Positions 44,736 through 52,764 of a stretch of 64,000 bases of DNA are shown piece after piece. The position numbers and the translations under genes are program-made. Positions within the stretch are counted from its first letter, which is position 1. Each line of letters starts with the position of its first letter. A model generated the notes under the pieces. That model was not told where the DNA came from. It was given only the letters and a program-made list of their open reading frames with translations, and did no database searches. The stretch is from Paenibacillus chibensis (GTDB lineage Bacteria; Bacillota; Bacilli; Paenibacillales; Paenibacillaceae): positions 80,751 through 144,750 of the forward strand of contig NZ_BIMK01000016.1 of the NCBI RefSeq assembly GCF_004001045.1, given 5' to 3'.

Positions 44736-45179
44736 TCAAACATCCGCATGAAATACATTCATTTCCGGAAGAATGACCGACAGCTGGGACAGGCGAAGGC
44801 GCAGGTCCGAAACCCATGCCTGATCCTGAAGAGACTCGGCCATGCCGTACAAATCAAGCAGCAAATTGATGCGTTCCTGGATTTCATGCTCCAATATCTG
44901 TTTCAAACTATCTTCTGAATAGTCCCCTTCAGCCAGCACTTCGTATATCAATCGGGCCAGCTCATGGTATTCAGTCAGAGAAAAGCTGTTTATCGAGGGG
45001 TCCGGGCCGAGCAAATCTACGCATTTTTTCAAATCCGGCCTCATGGAAGGAATCAGTTCATACGTTAAACAATGGTCGCAGACAAGCACGGGAACATGAC
45101 GAATCATGACGCTCCGTGTGTACATCACCGTGCGAAGCTCCAGTTTCATTTTTTGCTCGCAGCTACACTTCATAGACAT
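44736..45179 (-). CDS. Zinc-finger-like hypothetical protein (YgiT-type N-terminus)
   Basis: Predicted 147 aa. The N-terminus MSMKCSCEQKMKLELRTVMY...VPVLVCDHCLTYE has a CxC plus CxxC arrangement like YgiT/MqsA zinc fingers, which occur in antitoxins and small regulators. The rest is helical (about 70-147) with no clear DNA-binding motif. No toxin gene is next to it, so a toxin-antitoxin role is not supported. GAGGTGG precedes the ATG at 45177-45179. Confidence 0.78.
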   Translation of the reverse strand: MSMKCSCEQKMKLELRTVMYTRSVMIRHVPVLVCDHCLTYELIPSMRPDLKKCVDLLGPDPSINSFSLTEYHELARLIYEVLAEGDYSEDSLKQILEHEIQERINLLLDLYGMAESLQDQAWVSDLRLRLSQLSVILPEMNVFHADV

Positions 45180-45443
45180 GTTACCACCTCAGGCTTTTTC
45201 TATATATCGGCTCAAGAGAGCACATATTTCAGCTGCTGATGTTATTCGCTCCCTACTCCCCTGATTCCTTCCTGTCCGGGCCTGCTGTTTTATTTACCAA
45301 ATAGCCCATCTCCTACATCTCCCCCGCACTGGAGCAGCCAGTAAAAAAATGTGATCAACAGAATTCCGCAGAGCGCATTCAGATGATGTTTTTCTTGCGA
45401 AGTCTGGATGGTGCCGCTCCGGATACTAAACTTTCTGACATCT
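45180..45443. other. Intergenic stretch, no gene supported
   Basis: About 260 bases between the YgiT-like gene and the ptsI terminator. A minus-strand frame in it could encode a hydrophobic peptide (ILLITFFYWLL) but has no start codon with a ribosome-binding site. Confidence 0.5.
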
Positions 45444-45476
45444 AAAAAGGCCGGAACATCCATCGATGTTCCGGCC
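45444..45476 (-). terminator. Terminator after ptsI
   Basis: Minus-strand perfect 12-bp stem GGCCGGAACATC / GATGTTCCGGCC followed by TTTTT. Confidence 0.92.
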
Positions 45477-45496
45477 TTCGCACATGAAATTTATGT

Positions 45497-47269
45497 TTAC
45501 GATACGTGGCTGTCTTTCCCTTGTTCCGTTTCGGCCTGCTTAGCCGTTCGCATGGATTCGTTGAAGTCCGTCAGAAGCTTTTCGATTTCAGCGTTCGTCG
45601 AAAGCTTGTAGCACTGCCGGGCCGTCTCGCGTGCATCCTGTGCCGATGTATTCAATATCCGGTGCTTCACCCGAAGCAGCGATTGGATCGACATGCTCAA
45701 GTCATGAACTCCAAGCTCAAGCCAGAGCGGAATGGAGCGTTCATCCCCTGCCATTTCCCCGCACACGCTGACCGGAATGTCCGCCTGACGAGCGGCGTCG
45801 ACGATTGTACGAAGCATGCGCAGTATCGCCGGATGATAGGGATGATACATATGGGCTATCTGCTCGTTCATCCGGTCAACAGCCAGCACATACTGCACCA
45901 GATCATTGGTGCCGATACTGAAGAAGTCGCTTTCCTGCGCGAGCAGATCGGCAATCATCACGGCTGCCGGAATCTCAATCATGACCCCGACCTGAATGTC
46001 GGTATCATAAGCGATGCCCCGGGCATCGAGATCTGCCATGGCGCGGCGCAGAATTTGATTGGCTTGTCTGACCTCCTCCACCGAGGAAATCATCGGATAC
46101 ATGATTTTGGCTTTGCCATATGCGCTCGCACGCAGAATGGCCGTCAGCTGCGTCTGGAACAGCTCTTGACGCTCCAGGCTGATGCGGATCGCCCGGAAGC
46201 CGAGGAACGGATTGTCCTCCTGCGGCAGCGGAAAATAATCCAGCTGCTTATCTCCGCCGATATCGAGCGTACGGATGACGGTTGAGCGGCCGTCCATTTT
46301 TTGAACGACCTGCCGGTACACTTCGAATTGCTCCTCTTCGCTCGGGAAACTGCTCCGGTCCATGTACAAGAACTCGGTTCGGAACAATCCGACGCCAAGG
46401 GCGCCGTATTTCACGGCCATATCCAGCTCCTTGACCGAACTGATATTGGCCGAAAGGCGCATGGCCGTACCGTCTTTCGTGACGGATTCGACCATGGACA
46501 GCAGCTCCAGCTGCTCCCGTTTGGCTTGCTGCTCCGTTCGCGCAAGCTCAAATTGCTCTACGGTCCGTTGATCGGGATTGACGAACAAATGTCCGGATTC
46601 CCCATCAAGCACGATTAAATCGCCGGTTTGAATCGGCGCAGCCAGTTTGCCCTCCAGTCCCGCAACAAGCGGAATGCCCAGCGCACGCGCCATGATGGAG
46701 GAATGCGAGGTTTTGCCTCCAAGCATGGTCACGACGCCAAGCACATGGCTAGGATTCAGATGCGCCAATTGAGACGGGGACAATTCCTTGACAACGAGCA
46801 CATAAGGCTGCGTATCCGACGGCAGCGTAATTTCCGGTGCGCCGAGCAGATGCTTCAATAGTCGGTTGCCGACATCCTTGATATCCATGGCCCGCTCTTT
46901 CATGTATTCGTCATCCAGCAGATCAAACATCGTTACGAAATGGTCAATCGCTTCTTTTACAGCCACTTCGGCTGCTTTGTACTGACGCTCGATGACCCCC
47001 TGTATTTCGTTCATGAAGACCGGATCATCCAGAATCGCCAGATGAGCGTCAAAAATACTGGATTCCTCTTCCCCGACCATATCCCGGAATTCGTTTTTGA
47101 TATACTCGATTTCATTTTTGGAGGTGCGTATCCCTTCATACAGCCGCTCAAACTCATTGGCCAGATCGACTGCGTCTATTCCGGTCTCAGGCAGATCCCA
47201 TTCCCAGTTCGGCAGAACGAATGCTTTTCCAATTGCGATGCCGGCAGATGCTCCGATGCCTTGTATCAT
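45497..47269 (-). CDS. ptsI: PTS enzyme I (phosphoenolpyruvate-protein phosphotransferase)
   Basis: Predicted 590 aa. Transfers phosphate from PEP to HPr. Active-site His189 in GGKTSHSSIMAR; PEP-binding barrel with GLFRTEFLYMDR, IGTNDLVQYVLAVDR and catalytic Cys in SVCGEMAGD. The C-terminus is extended by a charged tail. ATG 47267-47269 follows TTGGAGG and overlaps the stop of the EIICBA gene as ATGA. In Bacillus the order is ptsG-ptsH-ptsI; here ptsH is missing between them. Confidence 0.95.
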   Translation of the reverse strand: MIQGIGASAGIAIGKAFVLPNWEWDLPETGIDAVDLANEFERLYEGIRTSKNEIEYIKNEFRDMVGEEESSIFDAHLAILDDPVFMNEIQGVIERQYKAAEVAVKEAIDHFVTMFDLLDDEYMKERAMDIKDVGNRLLKHLLGAPEITLPSDTQPYVLVVKELSPSQLAHLNPSHVLGVVTMLGGKTSHSSIMARALGIPLVAGLEGKLAAPIQTGDLIVLDGESGHLFVNPDQRTVEQFELARTEQQAKREQLELLSMVESVTKDGTAMRLSANISSVKELDMAVKYGALGVGLFRTEFLYMDRSSFPSEEEQFEVYRQVVQKMDGRSTVIRTLDIGGDKQLDYFPLPQEDNPFLGFRAIRISLERQELFQTQLTAILRASAYGKAKIMYPMISSVEEVRQANQILRRAMADLDARGIAYDTDIQVGVMIEIPAAVMIADLLAQESDFFSIGTNDLVQYVLAVDRMNEQIAHMYHPYHPAILRMLRTIVDAARQADIPVSVCGEMAGDERSIPLWLELGVHDLSMSIQSLLRVKHRILNTSAQDARETARQCYKLSTNAEIEKLLTDFNESMRTAKQAETEQGKDSHVS

Positions 47270-49152
47270 GATTCCAAACCTCCAACATTTCTGTCGTGTA
47301 ATACTACGGACATGACGGACGTCTGTCCCTTCTTCACCGCTTTGAACGGAGCGAAGCTCCACGATTTGACGCGATCCGGATTCGTGATGACCATCGGCGT
47401 CGCAATCGAGGTGGCATGTTCCCGGATAAAGGCCAGATCGAATTTGACGAGCAGCTGCCCCGGTTCGACCGAATCGCCTTCCTCGACGACAGCCTGAAAG
47501 TGACCGCCCTTGAGCTGGGATGTGTCGATGCCGATATGCAGCAGCACTTCAAGACCCTCCGGCGTGGAAATGCCAACAGCATGCATCGTCGGATAAATGT
47601 GCATCACGGTCCCGAAAACCGGGGAAACAAGCTCCCCGCGTTCAGGCATGAAGGCAACGCCGTCCCCGACCAGCTTGGCGGCAAAAATTTGATCCGGAAC
47701 CTCCTCGATCGGCAGCATCCGGCCCTGCACGGGCGCGCTGAACAGCACCTGCGGCAGATCCCGCTGCATCAGCTTGTTCACTTCTTCGCGGATCAGCTCC
47801 GAATATGTGCCGAACACGACCTGAACGTTTCCGCCTCCCAGCTTAATGAGACCGGCGGAGCCAAGCATCTTCAGCGCGTTTCCATCCACAAGCCTGTCGT
47901 TTTTAACCGTCAGCCGCAGACGCGTGATGCAGGATTCCACCTGAACGATGTTCTCCTTACCGCCCAGCGCCTCAAGAATAAGCGGAGCCTGATACGGAAT
48001 GCTGCCTGCCCAATCCTCGAGGTTCGATCCTTCCTCACGCCCCGGCGTCGGAATCTGAAACCGCCTTATAGCCCATCTGAACAAGAAGTAGTATCCCATA
48101 CCATAGCCAATGCCGATCGGGATCAGCAGCCAGGCGTGATGCGACAAATGCAGGTTCAGAAAATAATCGATTGCCCCGGCCGAATAGGAAAAGCCGTGAT
48201 GAATGTCCAGCTCGTAAGTGAGCCACATCGCCGCGCCCGAGAGCACGGCATGCAGGATAAACAGATAAGGCGCCGCGAACAGGAACGCAAATTCGATCTG
48301 CTCGGACACTCCTGTTAAAAAGCATACGAGGGCTGCCGTCAAAAAAGTCTTCTTAATCTTCGGTTTCAGGTCTTCCCGCGCTTCTTGAATAATCGCCAGC
48401 GCAATGGCCGGCAGCGCGAACATCATGATCGGAAACAGGCCGGCCATGTAGTTCCCCGCCGTCGGGTCTCCCGCAAAAAAGCGCGGCAGATCGCCTTGGA
48501 CGATATTGCCTGAAGGCGTCTGATAAGATCCCACTTGAAACCAGAAGATGTTATTCAGAAGATGGTGCAAACCGAACGCGGTCAGGATTCTGTATAAAAT
48601 ACCGTACAAAAACAGGCCGAAGCCCCCGAGATGACTCATCATCAGCGTCAGCTCGTCCAACCCCTTCTGTAAATAAGGGGTTATGAACAGCAGCGCCCAT
48701 GAAAATATGGCCGAGAATAATCCCATAAACAGCAGGACGAACCTCGATCCGCCAAAAAACTGCACAGCCTCGGGCAGTTTAATATGCTTGTACCGGTTAT
48801 AAGCTACGCCCGATACGATTCCGAAAAGGATTCCGACCAGGGTCGTAGGCTGGATGTGGCCGTTCCCCATATGCCTTGTGATCTGATCATAAATAAACAT
48901 GCCTGCCAGAGCTGCAAGCCCCGCCAGTCCTGCCTGGTTCGCAAGCCCTGAGGCGACGCCGACCGCAAATAAATAAGGTAGAAAATAGAAGATGCCCTGT
49001 CCTGCCCAGGTGCTTACCTCAGCGACATGAGGGAGGCCCCAGGCGGCCCAGGGAAGACTGCCTACGCTCAGCAGTATGGCGGCCGACGGCAGTACCATCG
49101 TGGGCAGTATGACCGCTCTTCCGAGCTGCTGCAGAGATCCGAGCCAATTCAA
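47266..49152 (-). CDS. nagE: PTS transporter EIICBA, N-acetylglucosamine/glucose type
   Basis: Predicted 628 aa. One chain with membrane IIC (about 1-370, ten or so TM helices), IIB with phospho-Cys408 (ESCITRLRL), and IIA with His539 (VLLHIGID). GLHHLLNNIFWF and RFFAGDPTAGNYMAG resemble the GlcNAc permeases (NagE/NagP) more than glucose PtsG, but glucose cannot be excluded. Start: TTG 49150-49152, ten bases after GAAAGGAG; ATG 49200 has no ribosome-binding site. Translationally coupled to ptsI. Confidence 0.88.
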   Translation of the reverse strand: MNWLGSLQQLGRAVILPTMVLPSAAILLSVGSLPWAAWGLPHVAEVSTWAGQGIFYFLPYLFAVGVASGLANQAGLAGLAALAGMFIYDQITRHMGNGHIQPTTLVGILFGIVSGVAYNRYKHIKLPEAVQFFGGSRFVLLFMGLFSAIFSWALLFITPYLQKGLDELTLMMSHLGGFGLFLYGILYRILTAFGLHHLLNNIFWFQVGSYQTPSGNIVQGDLPRFFAGDPTAGNYMAGLFPIMMFALPAIALAIIQEAREDLKPKIKKTFLTAALVCFLTGVSEQIEFAFLFAAPYLFILHAVLSGAAMWLTYELDIHHGFSYSAGAIDYFLNLHLSHHAWLLIPIGIGYGMGYYFLFRWAIRRFQIPTPGREEGSNLEDWAGSIPYQAPLILEALGGKENIVQVESCITRLRLTVKNDRLVDGNALKMLGSAGLIKLGGGNVQVVFGTYSELIREEVNKLMQRDLPQVLFSAPVQGRMLPIEEVPDQIFAAKLVGDGVAFMPERGELVSPVFGTVMHIYPTMHAVGISTPEGLEVLLHIGIDTSQLKGGHFQAVVEEGDSVEPGQLLVKFDLAFIREHATSIATPMVITNPDRVKSWSFAPFKAVKKGQTSVMSVVLHDRNVGGLES

Positions 49153-49236
49153 GAAAGGCACTCTCCTTTCAAAAAGCACATCAGAGTTTGCAAAATTCAT
49201 GCTCGCCGATTCCTGCAAAATCTGCACATATTTCAA

Positions 49237-49265
49237 ATGGTAAGCTTTCATCAAGATTTTGTCAA
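49237..49265 (-). promoter_or_regulatory. Predicted promoter of the nagE-ptsI operon
   Basis: Minus strand: perfect -35 TTGACA (49260-49265), 17-base spacer, -10 TACCAT (49237-49242), directly after the upstream terminator. I see no RAT antiterminator hairpin in the roughly 80-base leader. Confidence 0.6.
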
Positions 49266-49269
49266 AAAG

Positions 49270-49306
49270 AAAAAACACCCCCGGGCCATCCAACGTGGCG
49301 GGGGTG
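49270..49306 (-). terminator. Terminator after the CoA-binding protein gene
   Basis: Minus-strand stem CACCCCCG / CGGGGGTG with a G+C-rich loop, followed by six T. Confidence 0.88.
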
Positions 49307-49325
49307 CCGGATTACAACGAGGTAT

Positions 49326-49766
49326 TTACCGTTTGCCGGATCTGTCAGGCTGCGTGACGGCTTCCTCGACTTTGATGCACCGGTCCATAATCACTCTCAT
49401 GCCGCTTTGCTCAGCGATCGCCGCCGCTTCATCATTGACGATCCCAAGCTGGAGCCACAGCACGTTCGCTTTAATCTCGGCAGCTTCGCGGGCCACGTCA
49501 GCGCAGTATTCACTGCGCCGGAACACGTTGACGATATCCACCGGCTCGGGGATATCCTTCAGCGATGCATAGCAGTTCTCGCCGAGTATTTGCTTGCCTT
49601 CCACTGCCGGATTCACCGGAATAATACGATAACCGCGGCTCTGCATCGCCTGGGCTACCATAAAGGATGTCCGGTCCGTTTTGTCGGATAAACCGACAAC
49701 GGCGATATTGCCTGCATTCTCCAAAATCTTTTTGATCTCATCGCGAGTCGGATTTTCAAATGACAT
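49326..49766 (-). CDS. CoA-binding domain protein (YccU family)
   Basis: Predicted 146 aa, a single Rossmann-type CoA_binding domain: NIAVVGLSDKTDRTSFMVAQ, VNPAVEGKQILGE, VDIVNVFRRSEY and NVLWLQLGI. Such small proteins bind CoA or acyl-CoA; function in cells unknown. It lies downstream of aroA with a 58-base gap that holds a pentanucleotide repeat, and it ends at a strong terminator, so it is likely the last gene of an aroA transcript. Confidence 0.88.
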   Translation of the reverse strand: MSFENPTRDEIKKILENAGNIAVVGLSDKTDRTSFMVAQAMQSRGYRIIPVNPAVEGKQILGENCYASLKDIPEPVDIVNVFRRSEYCADVAREAAEIKANVLWLQLGIVNDEAAAIAEQSGMRVIMDRCIKVEEAVTQPDRSGKR

Positions 49767-49792
49767 GCTTCAGCCCGCCCTTCCCTTATTCC

Positions 49793-49813
49793 TATGTTAT
49801 GTTATGTTATGTT
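49793..49813. repeat. Pentanucleotide tandem repeat (TATGT, four copies)
   Basis: Four direct copies of TATGT plus a trailing TT, in the gap between aroA and the CoA-binding gene (AACAT repeats on the transcribed strand). Confidence 0.9.
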
Positions 49814-49824
49814 CTTCTTCGCAG

Positions 49825-51117
49825 TTATTTTACCCATTCCACCCAGGCGCCAAGCGCCTGCATATGATCGAAGAACTGCGGATACGACTTGGCCACGTGA
49901 TGCGCGTCTTTGATTTTGAGCGGCTGCTTGGCCCGCAGCCCGACAACCGTGAGCGCCATAATGACGCGGTGGTCGTAGTGCGCGTTGATCTCCACGCCGC
50001 CTTCGACCCCTTCCGGACGGCCGTGAACGATGATCTCCGCCTGCCGTTCCTCTACGTTGGCGCCGGCTTTGCGCAGCTCGGCCAAATAATCGGTGATGCG
50101 GTCGCATTCCTTGTAGCGCAAATTTTCGACGTTATAAAACCGCGAGGTTCCTTCAGCGAACACGGCAGCGGCGACCATCGCCAGCACCGCATCCGTAGCC
50201 GCGTCACCGTCAAACTCCACGGACTTCAGCTTGCCGTTGCCCCGGACATGAACTTCATCGTTGTCATGCGTCAAAGGCACCTGCATCATGCGCAGCACGT
50301 CTACGACCGCGCGCTCACCCTGCTTGCTCTCCACGGGCAGGCGCTTCAACAGGACATCGGACTCCGTAACTGCCGCAGCAGCCAGCACGGCCGCAGAGCC
50401 CGGATAATCGCCTTGGACCGTATACGTCTTGGCCTGGTACGACTGATTGCCCGGAATCCGGAAATGCATGTAATCCTCGCTTGCGTGAATCACGATTCCC
50501 GCCTGTGCCAGCACCTCGAGCGTTTGTCCAACGACAACCTTCGATTTCAGGTCATCCAGAACCTCGATTTCGCTATCCTCGGCCAGCAGCGGCGTCAAGA
50601 ACAGCAATGCACTCAAATACTGCGAGCTGACGGTGCCGGATACTTGAATCAAGCCGCCCTTCGGCTGCCCGCCACGAATACGGATCGGCAGGCGGCCGTC
50701 ATGGTGTTCCACCTGAACGCCCATTTGGCCCAAAGCCGTGATCAGATCATCATGCGGTCGTTTGCCGAGCGAGTCAGGATATGTATTGACGAACGTTACA
50801 TCCGGGCAAAGCGAGGCAATGCCCATCAAAAAACGGAGAACGGCTCCTGCATTGCCGACGTTGAGCTCTTTGACATCCCTCGGATGGCGTCCAAAGCCGG
50901 TAATTACCGCCTTCTCCTCATCTTCCACCAGCACCGCTCCCAAGTCCTGAATACAGCGGCGCATCGCATCACTATCTTCACTATGGGCTGGGAAATATAC
51001 CGTGCTCGTTCCTTCGGCAAGAGCTGCGACCAGCAAATAACGGGTAGTATAATTTTTGGAAGAAAGCGCTCCGATCTCCCCCTCTAAACGCGGTGTCGGT
51101 TTAACAATCAAATCCAT
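49825..51117 (-). CDS. aroA: 3-phosphoshikimate 1-carboxyvinyltransferase (EPSP synthase), divergent
   Basis: Predicted 430 aa. Sixth step of the shikimate pathway: shikimate-3-phosphate plus PEP to EPSP. PEP/S3P-site residues Lys21 and Arg26 (SSKNYTTR), RYKECDRI near the C-terminus, and DAATDAV with the catalytic Asp region. The loop around the PEP site is NAGAVLRFL (89-97), where E. coli has NAGTAMRPL; so positions equivalent to Thr97 and Pro101 are Ala92 and Phe96. ATG 51115-51117 with AAGGAG and GGGGAT upstream. Confidence 0.94.
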   Translation of the reverse strand: MDLIVKPTPRLEGEIGALSSKNYTTRYLLVAALAEGTSTVYFPAHSEDSDAMRRCIQDLGAVLVEDEEKAVITGFGRHPRDVKELNVGNAGAVLRFLMGIASLCPDVTFVNTYPDSLGKRPHDDLITALGQMGVQVEHHDGRLPIRIRGGQPKGGLIQVSGTVSSQYLSALLFLTPLLAEDSEIEVLDDLKSKVVVGQTLEVLAQAGIVIHASEDYMHFRIPGNQSYQAKTYTVQGDYPGSAAVLAAAAVTESDVLLKRLPVESKQGERAVVDVLRMMQVPLTHDNDEVHVRGNGKLKSVEFDGDAATDAVLAMVAAAVFAEGTSRFYNVENLRYKECDRITDYLAELRKAGANVEERQAEIIVHGRPEGVEGGVEINAHYDHRVIMALTVVGLRAKQPLKIKDAHHVAKSYPQFFDHMQALGAWVEWVK

Positions 51118-51172
51118 ATCCCCTTGTCTCCTTCTCTTTTATTTTCATGTACCAAAAAGGCACGCGCTTGAT

Positions 51173-51202
51173 TTGACAGCCCATTTAGAGCTTGGTTATC
51201 AT
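51173..51202 (+). promoter_or_regulatory. Predicted promoter of the rhodanese gene
   Basis: -35 TTGACA (51173-51178), 18-base spacer, -10 TATCAT (51197-51202). Confidence 0.7.
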
Positions 51203-51245
51203 ATACTTAACTGCAGATAAAACCATTGAAAAGAGGTTATTCCAT

Positions 51246-51548
51246 ATGACACCCATCCATGAAATAGATCCATCCGAGCTCAGAAAACGGCTGATGGACG
51301 GAGAGACCCCGCAAATGATCGACGTCCGCGAGGACGAAGAAGTCGCGCAGGGAATGATCAGCGGCGCCAAACATATCCCGCTTGGACAAATTCCGGATCG
51401 TCTGGATGAAATCCCGAAGGAAGGCGAAGTCATCATGATCTGCCGCAGCGGCGGCCGCAGCATGAGAGCCTGCCAATTTCTCCAGCAGCATGGTATTGAG
51501 TGCACGAACATGACCGGCGGCATGCTTCGCTGGAACGAAGAAGAATAA
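51246..51548 (+). CDS. Single-domain rhodanese (sulfurtransferase)
   Basis: Predicted 100 aa. Rhodanese fold with MIDVREDEEVAQGMISGAKHI in two parts and the active-site loop CRSGGRSMRAC carrying the catalytic Cys. Transfers sulfane sulfur; the partner is unknown. The ATG at 51246 has an AGAGG site upstream; the longer frame from 51192 starts inside the promoter. It lies divergently between aroA and aroK, on the opposite strand, with its own terminator. Confidence 0.92.
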   Translation: MTPIHEIDPSELRKRLMDGETPQMIDVREDEEVAQGMISGAKHIPLGQIPDRLDEIPKEGEVIMICRSGGRSMRACQFLQQHGIECTNMTGGMLRWNEEE

Positions 51549-51560
51549 ACCGCAATGATA

Positions 51561-51592
51561 CGGCAGGTCCTATAAGGGCCTGCCGTTTTTTA
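51561..51592 (+). terminator. Terminator after the rhodanese gene
   Basis: ACGGCAGG / CCTGCCGT stem followed by a T-run. Confidence 0.88.
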
Positions 51593-51631
51593 TTCGGAAT
51601 GCCGCCTCCTATAGATTTTACCACAAAAAGC

Positions 51632-52147
51632 TTAGACGCGGTAATGCGTTAAAATAAACTGCGCAACTTCATCCGCACTAAGGCCGCTCGTATCCACCGT
51701 GCAGTGGGCAAATTGATAGGCGTGCTTCCGCTCCTCAAGAATGGTACGGATCCGCTCTTCGGCATTGCCTGCCAGCAGCGGACGATTCGTATCCTCCTTG
51801 ACCCGCTCAATAATCGTCTCCGCCTCCGCCGTCAGCGCGGCGACGAAACCTCCGTTAACCATGAGCTCGCAGTTGGCCGGGTTCAGCACGGCTCCTCCGC
51901 CTGTGGCAATGATCTGCCGTCCGCCTCTCGATAGAACCTTGCGGAGCATGTCCGTTTCCGCCTGCCGGAAGAAGGCTTCGCCGTGCAGATCGAACATCTC
52001 CGGAATGGTCATCCCCGCTTCGGCCACGACCGCCGCATCCAAATCGACGAGCGAATAGCCGAGCTGTTCAGCCAGGATCCCGCCGACCGTGGATTTCCCG
52101 GTTCCCATCATTCCGATCAGTATGATATGTGAATTCAATTGATGCAA
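51632..52147 (-). CDS. aroK: Shikimate kinase
   Basis: Predicted 171 aa. Phosphorylates shikimate, the step before AroA. P-loop GMMGTGKST, DLDAAVV (Mg/shikimate site), RQAETDMLRK and TGGGAV are all in place, with the LID Arg in NRPLL. Start choice: GTG 52156 lies directly at the ribosome-binding site AAGGGG, while TTG 52145-52147 is eight bases after it, so I take TTG; both give the same product apart from three residues. Preceded by a good promoter. Confidence 0.93.
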   Translation of the reverse strand: MHQLNSHIILIGMMGTGKSTVGGILAEQLGYSLVDLDAAVVAEAGMTIPEMFDLHGEAFFRQAETDMLRKVLSRGGRQIIATGGGAVLNPANCELMVNGGFVAALTAEAETIIERVKEDTNRPLLAGNAEERIRTILEERKHAYQFAHCTVDTSGLSADEVAQFILTHYRV

Positions 52148-52194
52148 ATGCGACACCCCTTCTGTTCCCTTGCCATCCCCAAAAGCTTTTTCAT

Positions 52195-52224
52195 ATCATA
52201 ACACAGGCCAAAAACTTTCGACAA
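52195..52224 (-). promoter_or_regulatory. Predicted promoter of aroK
   Basis: Minus strand: -35 TTGTCG (52219-52224), 18-base spacer, extended -10 TGTTATGAT (hexamer 52195-52200). Confidence 0.6.
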
Positions 52225-52428
52225 TCTTGCAAACTCCCTTGCAGCAAAGAAGTCTATTTTCTCTGAGTCTATCATATAGATACATTGAACTAAAGAAAGA
52301 GTGATCATGAATCGGAAGAGCCGGAAGATCAAGCTTTAGTTCATTTCATAGATCCCGTCATAATTTCCTGGTTCCTCAGCTGCCCCGCTAGGAAAATCCG
52401 CTGTTCGTAAGGAGTGGAACGTACCATT

Positions 52429-52746
52429 ATGCCAGAATTCCGTCCCCTTTCGCCGGAAACGGCCGCAAGAATCCGGCAGATCGCCGATCCGCGGCATATT
52501 CTTTGCCGCGAAGACATGCATTGGGTGCTGCATTATGTGCAACAAAAAGTGGCTCAGAGAGAACCAGCGCTGCTGGAGCTCTCTAAGCCACGAATCTTGT
52601 TAAACTTCCAGTATTTCGGCGAAGCGGCACTGCTGCTGCTAAGCCGAACCTCATCCGGACATGCGCAGGATGAACGCATCCGGACCTGCCTTCAGGAAGC
52701 CATGCACGGACTTATCCCTCCGGATGATTATGAAGACAAGCCATAG
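52429..52746 (+). CDS. Small hypothetical protein, 105 aa
   Basis: I do not recognise the family. The protein starts MPEFRPLSPETAARIRQIAD, is mainly helical and neutral, with LLNFQYFGEAALLLLSR in the middle and an acidic end. The ATG at 52429 lies about 14 bases after AAGGAG, a long spacing; GTG 52414 overlaps that site. It converges on gnd with a gap of only 18 bases and no terminator between. Real but low-information gene. Confidence 0.65.
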   Translation: MPEFRPLSPETAARIRQIADPRHILCREDMHWVLHYVQQKVAQREPALLELSKPRILLNFQYFGEAALLLLSRTSSGHAQDERIRTCLQEAMHGLIPPDDYEDKP

Positions 52747-52764
52747 ATCCTCCGGTTACGGATG

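Noticed and set aside
44736..45179. Toxin-antitoxin module
   Set aside because: Only an antitoxin-like zinc finger; no small toxin gene next to it on either strand.
45250..45440. Hydrophobic minus-strand frame ending in GDGLFGK
   Set aside because: It reads like a membrane peptide but has no ATG/GTG/TTG with a ribosome-binding site; it may be a decayed or chance frame.
49153..49236. RAT antiterminator site before the EIICBA gene
   Set aside because: No ribonucleic antiterminator-like overlapping hairpin found; the only terminator lies upstream of the promoter and belongs to the preceding gene.
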